From Prochlorococcus marinus CUG1415 (GTDB lineage Bacteria; Cyanobacteriota; Cyanobacteriia; PCC-6307; Cyanobiaceae), in assembly GCF_017696015.1 (NCBI RefSeq), contig NZ_JAAORL010000001.1, forward strand, positions 1 through 64,000: a DNA stretch of 64,000 bases, in the 5' to 3' direction. Under the pieces are notes generated by a model. It saw only the letters and a program-made list of their open reading frames with translations. It made no database searches and was not told where the DNA came from. Shown piece by piece: positions 58,867 to 64,000 of this stretch. Every line of letters begins with the position of its first letter. Position 1 is the first letter of the stretch. The position numbers were made by a program, and so were the translations under genes.

Positions 58867-59580
58867 TTAATTTATCGATAATTGCCAACGCCTCTTTAAA
58901 TAATTACAATATTCGCAATTGAATGAAGGTTTGGGAAAAATATCCGAACGTAATAAATTGACCGTATCAATTATCTTATGTTCTACCCATGCTGTAGAAC
59001 ACTCTAATCTAATTAGATGTACATCAAAATTTAATTGATTATTAAAAACCTCTTCATTTTTCTTCCCATTAAAATATAAAAGATAAGCTTCTTTTGCAAC
59101 TTTAAAACCATTTTTTTTAAATAACCACTGATACATTTCCAATTGTCTCTTATAAGCTTTTGCATATTCGTATTTATTAAAAGTCTCGGACCAATCAAAA
59201 TTATTTCTTGATGTTGCTTTTACATCAACAATAATGAGATCACCATTTTTTTTCTGCCAAATATCATCGACAGCACCGCCAAAATCATAATGATGTTCAA
59301 TTGACTTATACCTTATCCCTTTAAAATTATTTCTCCAACGCTCTAAATTTTTGTGTTTTAAAGGAACAGCATCAATACAATGTTCAATCAATAAAGGATG
59401 AGGCTCCTGTATTCTTCTGTAATGATCAAATTCATTTTTACATAAATTATCTACAGCTATATTTAAGGTAAATGGTAATGATGGTGGTTTTATTTGATAT
59501 TTTTTATCAAGTACACAACACCTTGGACAACTAAGATATTTTTCGACAGTAGATCGACTTAATTTAATAATCTCGCTCAT
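58867..59580 (-). CDS. Cas4/RecB-like PD-(D/E)XK nuclease with Fe-S cysteines (copy 2)
   Basis: The 237-residue protein is a paralogue of the gene at 38345. It has Cys18 and Cys21 (CPRCC), GGAVDDIW with Asp105, VDVKA with Asp119 and Lys121, the QxxxY helix with Gln146 and Tyr150, and Cys222 and Cys225 (CEYC). All nuclease and iron-sulfur cluster residues are retained. The N-terminus is 29 residues shorter before the first cysteine pair. It may process DNA ends in repair or mobile-element biology; no CRISPR genes are present. Confidence 0.83.
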   Translation of the reverse strand: MSEIIKLSRSTVEKYLSCPRCCVLDKKYQIKPPSLPFTLNIAVDNLCKNEFDHYRRIQEPHPLLIEHCIDAVPLKHKNLERWRNNFKGIRYKSIEHHYDFGGAVDDIWQKKNGDLIIVDVKATSRNNFDWSETFNKYEYAKAYKRQLEMYQWLFKKNGFKVAKEAYLLYFNGKKNEEVFNNQLNFDVHLIRLECSTAWVEHKIIDTVNLLRSDIFPKPSFNCEYCNYLKRRWQLSIN

Positions 59581-59703
59581 CTCGTTTTAAATCTCATTTA
59601 AAAAATTGAATACTTAAAAAAATAGTCTTAAATTTTTTAAAAAATTTGATAACTTACTCCTTCTCAATAGTAACACCAATAATTACAAATCAAAACACAG
59701 TCA

Positions 59704-59880
59704 TTGCAACAAGTTTGAGTATATTATAATGCATGTTTTTACACATGACCTTCTTCTAAAGTCCAGAACGAAGTTTGTACTCTTTTTGGGACTAATAAAT
59801 AGTTCCTTGCAAAGGGATTATTGTTATGACAAGCGTCTGGGAAACATAAATCACAGAACAATCCAGTGACAATCTGAAAA
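59704..59880 (+). other. Unexplained intergenic stretch with a strong TATAAT; candidate transcript
   Basis: The 447 bp between the nuclease and the TPR gene (59581-60027) has no convincing ORF. A consensus TATAAT (59725-59730) has TTGCAA 15 bp upstream (59704-59709). Downstream are small inverted repeats, for example CCTT-GCA-AAGG near 59804-59814 and GTCC...GGGAC near 59761-59792. It could be the 5' leader of the TPR gene or a separate small RNA. No terminator was found. Confidence 0.35.
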
Positions 59881-60027
59881 AGCATTCAAATTCAAAACTT
59901 TAGTTTTATTCTATGAGTGACTTTTATGGATAATCGATAATAGTTGAATAAACAATATTACTTAATCTACATTATTTAAATTTTTATAAAAACTATAATT
60001 TTATAATTAAAACAATTAAGGTTAAAT

Positions 60028-61179
60028 ATGAGAGGTTTTGGAGAAAATTATAAATCTAATAAGAAAACTAATAAGAAAACTAATAAGAAAACTAATAAGA
60101 AAACCAAACCTTCTAAAGAACAATTTATTAATCAGGCTATCAATTTCCATGTGCAAGGAAAAATCTCTGAAGCAACGAAATATTATCAATATTGCCTAGA
60201 TCAAGGTTTTCAAGATTATAGAGTTTTTTCTAATTATGGAGTAATTTTGAGTGAGCTTGGCAAATTAAAAGAAGCAGAAATCTTATACCGCAAAGCAATT
60301 GAAATTAATCCTAATTACGCAGAAGCGCATTCCAATCTGGGAATCATTTTGAGTAAGCTTGGCAAATTAAAAGAAGCAGAAATCTTATACCGCAAAGCAA
60401 TTGAAATTAATCCTAATTACGCAGAAGCGCATTCCAATCTGGGAATCATTTTGAGTAAGCTTGGCAAATTAAAAGAAGCAGAAATCTTATACCGCAAAGC
60501 AATTGAAATTAATCCTAATTACGCAGAAGCGCATTCCAATCTGGGAATCATTTTAAAAGATCTTGGTAAATCAAAAGAAGCAGAAATCTTATACCGCAAG
60601 GCAATTGAAATTAATCCTAATTATGCACAGGCATATTCCAATCTGGGAAACATTTTAAAAGATCTTGGTAAATTAAAAGAAGCAGAAATCTTATACCGCA
60701 AAGCAATTGAAATTAATCCTAATTACGCAGAAGCGCATTCCAATCTGGGAAACATTTTAAAAGATCTTGGTAAATCAAAAGAAGCAGAAATCTTATACCG
60801 CAAAGCAATTGAAATTAATCCTAATTACGCACAGGCATATTCCAATCTGGGAATCATTTTGAGTGAGCTTGGCAAATTAAAAGAAGCAGAAATTCCTTGC
60901 CGCAAAGCAATTGAAATTGATCCTAATTACGCAGAAGCGCATTCCAATCTGGGAATAATATTAAAAGGTCTTGGCAAATTAAAAGAAGCAGAAATCTTAT
61001 ATCGCAAGGCAATTGAAATTAATCCTAATTACGCAGAAGCATATTTAAGCCTGGGAACCATATTGAGAGATCTTGGTAAATCAAAAGAAGCAGAATTATG
61101 TTCAGAAAAAATTATGTCTATTAGGAAATGGTCTATTTTGGGTTCATATAGTTTTAATCGTGCGATGAAATTAGATTGA
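60028..61179 (+). CDS. Tetratricopeptide repeat protein with nearly identical repeats
   Basis: The 383-residue protein starts with a basic low-complexity region of NKKT units (12 bp DNA repeats, residues about 10-25). About nine consecutive 34-residue TPRs of consensus AEAHSNLGIILxxLGKLKEA-EILYRKAIEINPNY follow. The 102 bp units are almost identical in DNA, so they expanded recently or are kept alike by gene conversion. It has no signal peptide. Its end overlaps the convergent SET-domain gene by 26 bp. Likely a protein-binding scaffold; partner unknown. Confidence 0.85.
   Translation: MRGFGENYKSNKKTNKKTNKKTNKKTKPSKEQFINQAINFHVQGKISEATKYYQYCLDQGFQDYRVFSNYGVILSELGKLKEAEILYRKAIEINPNYAEAHSNLGIILSKLGKLKEAEILYRKAIEINPNYAEAHSNLGIILSKLGKLKEAEILYRKAIEINPNYAEAHSNLGIILKDLGKSKEAEILYRKAIEINPNYAQAYSNLGNILKDLGKLKEAEILYRKAIEINPNYAEAHSNLGNILKDLGKSKEAEILYRKAIEINPNYAQAYSNLGIILSELGKLKEAEIPCRKAIEIDPNYAEAHSNLGIILKGLGKLKEAEILYRKAIEINPNYAEAYLSLGTILRDLGKSKEAELCSEKIMSIRKWSILGSYSFNRAMKLD
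60282..61080 (+). repeat. Array of 102-bp TPR-coding tandem repeats
   Basis: About eight head-to-tail 102 bp units, each centred on the string coding EAEILYRKAIEINPNY, differ by only a few bases. Variation is concentrated in two short windows (LSKLGKL / LKDLGKS / LSELGKL). Copy number is likely unstable and assemblies may collapse it. Confidence 0.88.
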
Positions 61180-62149
61180 TTTCATAAAGCATAAGTTTAG
61201 TCAATGTATCTGAGACTTCGTTTTTTATTAACTGAGATTCATCTAAAATTTTTTTTCTAATTGAAATATTTAATTGAAATATTTTTAATAAAAGATCTTG
61301 AGAAATATTAATATGACCTATCTTCCTAATCATCTGATCAAAATAATCATATGGCAATCTAGGGTGATTGACGTCAGCAATAGGCAAACCCTCTAAAATG
61401 ATTTTATTACCAGATCTTTCTATTTTCATAGAATCATTTTTAAGAGCGAGTCCCTTACAAGAAATATAAATGCCAAGATCTTCTATTTTTATTGAAAAAG
61501 GTATAGAAAATACTATGGTTTCTTCAGAAAAAAAACCATAAGAAAAAAAACGATTTAATGAACTCGTATCGCTATATGAAAATCTTATCTCACAGTTGGA
61601 AGCTGGATAATTTGGAGTGCTTACTCCTTCCTTATTAAGGATAAAATTCAAAGATCTTACTTTATGATTGACGAGTTCCCAGATAGGAGCAATAAAAATA
61701 GTCTTCCCAAATGTAACTCCTCTAGCATTCAAGAATTGCTTTTTAACAATTTCATTCCAATCGCCTCTATGCCTAGCATCTAAATCAACTAAAGCATATT
61801 TATTAATTAATTCCTTGATATTTGAATTGAACAAACTTAATCCTTTCTCAAACAATTCTGTTGTTTCTTTCCCACCCGATCCCCACGAAAAATTATCTTG
61901 GTAGAAATTAAAAAAATCTCTAATTTCCTGATTATATTCCTTATCTTTTTTAATTCTTAATTTATTATCTTCTAAATCAATATCGTCTTTTTTGACCATT
62001 AATTTTGATGGAGTAAAAATTCTTGCTCTTATACTTGGATTAACAGGGAAAATACCTCTACCATATTCGCCTTCCTTTTGACATACATTATCTGCTATGC
62101 CGCCAAATCTACGAAATTCAGATAGTAAAAAATTCCAATTATCTTTCAT
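61154..62149 (-). CDS. SET-domain protein (putative protein-lysine methyltransferase)
   Basis: The 331-residue protein shows the split SET pattern of the Rubisco-LSMT/SETD class: N-terminal GRGIF (30-34) after an RRFGGIADNV start, IWELVNHKVRS (156-166) corresponding to the DxxNH core motif, and SYGFFSEE (203-210) corresponding to the catalytic YG turn. A helical C-terminal region (about 250-331) follows, as in substrate-binding domains of that class. The family uses S-adenosylmethionine to methylate lysines. Assignment is by motif only. Convergent with the TPR gene. Confidence 0.68.
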   Translation of the reverse strand: MKDNWNFLLSEFRRFGGIADNVCQKEGEYGRGIFPVNPSIRARIFTPSKLMVKKDDIDLEDNKLRIKKDKEYNQEIRDFFNFYQDNFSWGSGGKETTELFEKGLSLFNSNIKELINKYALVDLDARHRGDWNEIVKKQFLNARGVTFGKTIFIAPIWELVNHKVRSLNFILNKEGVSTPNYPASNCEIRFSYSDTSSLNRFFSYGFFSEETIVFSIPFSIKIEDLGIYISCKGLALKNDSMKIERSGNKIILEGLPIADVNHPRLPYDYFDQMIRKIGHINISQDLLLKIFQLNISIRKKILDESQLIKNEVSDTLTKLMLYEINLISSHD

Positions 62150-62310
62150 AAGAAATATAAACTTTCAAATAATCTAATTAGAAAATGAAAAAAATTATAT
62201 AAATTTTGCAACTTTTTTAAAATTTTGTCTCGCTCATAAAAGTTGAATATTTAGATACTACTTTTGATGATCCTCCTATTAACTTGAAATTCATAGAGTA
62301 TTATTACCCG

Positions 62311-62462
62311 AGTAAAAGTGCTTTGTGCTTGTTACGAATATCTTGTTGTATTCATTTGACTTAAAAATAATACAGGAGTCAAAAGCATTTCATCGACTTT
62401 GTGGACAGCGAGGTGCATGCGACTCGAAGAGGGTAAACAAATGCTCTCTTATTTTATTTTTA
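62311..62462 (+). ncRNA. Putative structured small RNA, copy B (plus strand)
   Basis: This is the inverted homologue of 39294-39441. About 44 bp around the promoter, including the -10 TATTAT (62299-62304), are identical between copies. The terminator stem is AGAGGGTA/TGCTCTCT (62428-62435 with 62442-62449), in which changes relative to copy A leave G-U pairs, and the T-rich tail follows. The AAGTGCTTT/AAAGCATTT helix also keeps pairing by wobble. Pairing-preserving changes support a functional folded RNA. Confidence 0.7.
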
Positions 62463-62552
62463 GTAAACTTTCCCTGATTTTCTGCGTTAAATTTTATTGA
62501 TATTAAGCATTTTGGATATTAATGGTTAGATTTATCAAAATAGGAAAAATTT

Positions 62553-62846
62553 ATGTTTGTAAGTATTGATTTATGCTTAGTCCCTATTGGAGTTGGAACT
62601 TCTCTATCTCCCTATATAAAAGAGTGTCTTGAAGTTATCAAAAATGAAGGACTTAACTATCAATTAGGAGCGAATGGAACTGCAATAGAGGGAGATTGGG
62701 ATAAAGTATTTGAATGTGTTAAAAAGTGCCATAAAAAAATTCATTCAAAAGGTGCTCCTAGAATTTATACAACCATGAAAGTAAATACTAGAACTGATAA
62801 AGAACAAAAATTCTCAGATAAAGTAAAAAGTGTATTAGACAAATAA
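62553..62846 (+). CDS. Thiamine-binding-like protein of the UPF0045/MTH1187 (DUF77) family
   Basis: The 97-residue protein matches the MTH1187/YkoF-like small fold: MFVSIDLCLVPIGVGTSLSP at the start, NYQLGANGTAIEGDWDKVFE in the middle and RIYTTMKVNTRTDK at the end. Family members form tetramers and some bind thiamine or its pyrimidine part. Its stop overlaps the next start by one base. The surrounding structured RNA and att-like repeats suggest it is cargo of an accessory element. Confidence 0.87.
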   Translation: MFVSIDLCLVPIGVGTSLSPYIKECLEVIKNEGLNYQLGANGTAIEGDWDKVFECVKKCHKKIHSKGAPRIYTTMKVNTRTDKEQKFSDKVKSVLDK

Positions 62847-62974
62847 TGGAAAAAGAACGAAATTATGATGATGATGGGTTAGATTCATCCGATGAGTATT
62901 TCAGAAAGAAGAAAAAAGATAAGGATGAGGATATTTACTTTCCAACAGAAGAATCTGAACCACCTCATTATTAA
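62846..62974 (+). CDS. Small acidic/basic hypothetical protein, 42 residues
   Basis: An ATG overlapping the stop of the thiamine-binding-like gene (TAATG) opens a 43-codon frame starting MEKERNYDDDGLDSSDEYFR and ending EESEPPHY. The overlap implies coupled translation. The composition is highly charged and likely disordered. No family recognised. Confidence 0.55.
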   Translation: MEKERNYDDDGLDSSDEYFRKKKKDKDEDIYFPTEESEPPHY

Positions 62975-63101
62975 AAGCATTAGAAACTAAGAAATTCTGT
63001 TTCAACAACCTTGAAGTATAAAAAACAAAATTTACCAACAAAAAATCATGGCAATATCACACATTTTGGTCTAATTTATTTTTTTCAGAAAGCATGTTCT
63101 G

Positions 63102-63120
63102 TTGCTTACCGTTTGCTTAC
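63102..63120 (-). repeat. 11-bp-phased repeat pair (GTAAGC type, inverted)
   Basis: On the plus strand TTGCTTAC lies at 63102-63109 and 63113-63120, an 11 bp period. Its reverse complement matches the pair at 39945 at 18 of 20 positions. It ends 60 bp before the argJ-like core at 63181. Proposed arm site of the other end of the same element. Confidence 0.8.
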
Positions 63121-63180
63121 AGTTGTATTCATTCAAAGAACTTAGTTATTGCAGTCAATTATATTGATTATCTTAATATA

Positions 63181-63207
63181 GAAATGAATAGCGAATATAC
63201 TACTTAA
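63181..63207 (+). repeat. Displaced argJ 3'-end copy (putative attachment core) 3
   Basis: These 27 bases encode E-M-N-S-E-Y-T-T-stop on the plus strand and match the argJ terminus (42082-42108, minus strand) at 24 of 27 positions. It lies 21 kb from argJ and in inverted orientation. It overlaps the stop codon of the small gene at 63200. Confidence 0.85.
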
Positions 63208-63436
63208 GTTTAATTAAATCTATTGGCAGATATTCATTTATATAAAGGAACAATATTGTTAAAGTTCCAATGACAGAACCTATAAAACCACCAAAGAAAT
63301 TAACCAATAATCCAGATTTTGTAATTATTGGTGCTTCGTTGTTTTCTTTCTCAAAATCAGGAGCATCTACTACTTTTAAGCGCTGATTGGTTGTTGGTTG
63401 TTGTTGGTGTCGGATGAGGGCTTCGAAATCAGGCAT
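63200..63436 (-). CDS. Small membrane protein downstream of a ParA-family gene
   Basis: I choose the ATG at 63436 (MPDFEALIRHQQQPTTNQRL), giving 78 residues; an earlier in-frame ATG at 63460 is possible. One C-terminal transmembrane helix (LLVNFFGGFIGSVIGTLTIL) follows a polar N-terminal half. Its 5' end overlaps the 3' end of the ParA-like gene by about 60 bp in another frame, suggesting translational coupling. The stop TAG lies inside the argJ-like core. Confidence 0.65.
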   Translation of the reverse strand: MPDFEALIRHQQQPTTNQRLKVVDAPDFEKENNEAPIITKSGLLVNFFGGFIGSVIGTLTILFLYINEYLPIDLIKLK

Positions 63437-63999
63437 GGAATTTGTGAGGCAATTGAACAATAAGCAGACCAGCCCGTCATTCGACGAGGATCTGATCTAC
63501 CTAAATCGTCTACAGCTTCAAATACAGCATTACCCGAGGCTTCTGCTTTATCGAACGCTGAAAGTAAGGGTATAAATTTATCAAAAACATATAAACCAAA
63601 ATTCTCTAGAGCTGCTTTCGCTTGTTGCGCTGCTTTTTGCTGTCTAAAATCAACTTTTACTATTACTACTGCATGGTTAACTCTTAAGTTGCTTAATAAA
63701 TTAGCCAGTTCAACAGTTAATTCTACGGATCTTGCTTTTGCAGTTGTAGGTAAGATAACTAAATCTGAACCATACGCTAAGTGTTTAAGTTCTTCTTGAT
63801 CACTGCTAGCTTGTCCATCAGTGATTACGATTTCTGATGATCTTGATGCTTTAGCAGCTGAACTGACTGGGAAAACTGGAAATGGAAGATTACCTCTTGA
63901 TGAGTATGCTAATGCTGATCTATTCTTGTCAGCATCGACTATGCAAACCTTTTTACCTTCCGAATGCCAAACACTAGCAAGGTGAATACTTGTGCAGGT
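63376..63999 (-). CDS. ParA/MinD-family ATPase, C-terminal part (cut by window end)
   Basis: Reading the minus strand from the window edge gives an open frame of 207 codons beginning TCTSIHLASVWHSEGKKVCI-VDAD, which is the segment right after a ParA Walker A motif, and continuing through DLVILPTTAKARSVELTVE (Walker-B-like region) to a stop at 63376-63378. The deviant Walker A lysines lie beyond the window. Such ATPases position DNA or protein cargo. The gene overlaps the small membrane-protein gene. Confidence 0.8.
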   Translation of the reverse strand, partial: TCTSIHLASVWHSEGKKVCIVDADKNRSALAYSSRGNLPFPVFPVSSAAKASRSSEIVITDGQASSDQEELKHLAYGSDLVILPTTAKARSVELTVELANLLSNLRVNHAVVIVKVDFRQQKAAQQAKAALENFGLYVFDKFIPLLSAFDKAEASGNAVFEAVDDLGRSDPRRMTGWSAYCSIASQIPCLISKPSSDTNNNQQPISA

Positions 64000-64000
64000 T

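Noticed and set aside
60282-61080. Regular repeats might suggest a CRISPR array.
   Set aside because: The 102 bp units are contiguous coding repeats with no spacers and translate to TPR motifs.
63387-63575. Plus-strand open frame across the ParA-like and small membrane protein genes.
   Set aside because: The minus-strand ParA frame is open for over 200 codons with family motifs; the plus frame has none.

Overview
The window is strongly AT-rich chromosomal DNA from a small marine cyanobacterium. It opens at dnaN, with DnaA-box-like sites just upstream, and continues through purL-purF-gyrA-type topoisomerase, queG, nusB, ftsY, argH, grpE-dnaJ, murC-murB and gap2. Short intergenic gaps, a Calvin-cycle type gap2, a paired set of cyanobacterial flavodiiron proteins, speA, cbiD and gatB point to a high-light-adapted Prochlorococcus marinus strain. 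That is an inference from gene content, order and base composition; no database was searched.

Region 1 (1-36268) is ordinary picocyanobacterial backbone: replication and purine synthesis (dnaN, purL, purF), topoisomerase A subunit, tRNA modification (queG, dus), protein targeting and folding (ftsY, grpE-dnaJ, cyclophilin), peptidoglycan (murB, murC), central carbon (gap2), cofactors (thiL, pdxA, cbiD, accB), translation (efp), ribosome assembly (rsgA) and GMP synthesis (guaA). Region 2 (36269-42081) is an accessory island between guaA and argJ. It holds a TPR-matrixin protease, a frameshifted restriction-endonuclease-like gene, a Cas4/RecB-type nuclease, a small structured RNA, tiny ORFs, secreted and membrane orphans, and a series of short repeats. 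Region 3 (42082-58067) is backbone again: argJ, coaE, gatB, thiO, ndk, speA, alaS, two flavodiiron proteins with a flavin reductase, and PBP2. Region 4 (58177-63207) is a second island with a membrane orphan, a second Cas4/RecB-type nuclease, a TPR-repeat protein convergent with a SET-domain protein, a second copy of the small RNA in inverted orientation, and a thiamine-binding-like gene. Region 5 (63200-64000) holds a small membrane protein and the C-terminal part of a ParA-family ATPase cut by the window end.

The most interesting signal lies in regions 2 and 4. The last nine codons of argJ (a variant of ...NSEYTT-stop) recur three more times outside argJ, at 40009-40035, 40630-40656 and 63181-63207. 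Each of these copies, and argJ itself, has a nearby pair of 6-8 bp direct repeats with an exact 11 bp period. On the argJ side of each element the pair sits 45-48 bp from the core. The pair sequence differs between elements but matches between the two ends of one element. I read this as a serial integration locus for very small integrase-less cassettes, with argJ-3'-end cores as attachment sites and 11-bp-phased pairs as recombinase arm-binding sites. The clearest cassette (about 620 bp, 40009-40656) carries one secreted-protein gene. The two ends of another element, sharing a GTAAGC arm type, now lie 23 kb apart in inverted orientation and are accompanied by the inverted small-RNA copies. This suggests that the argJ-to-PBP2 block was inverted through those repeats. 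No integrase, tRNA gene, rRNA gene or CRISPR array was seen in the window.
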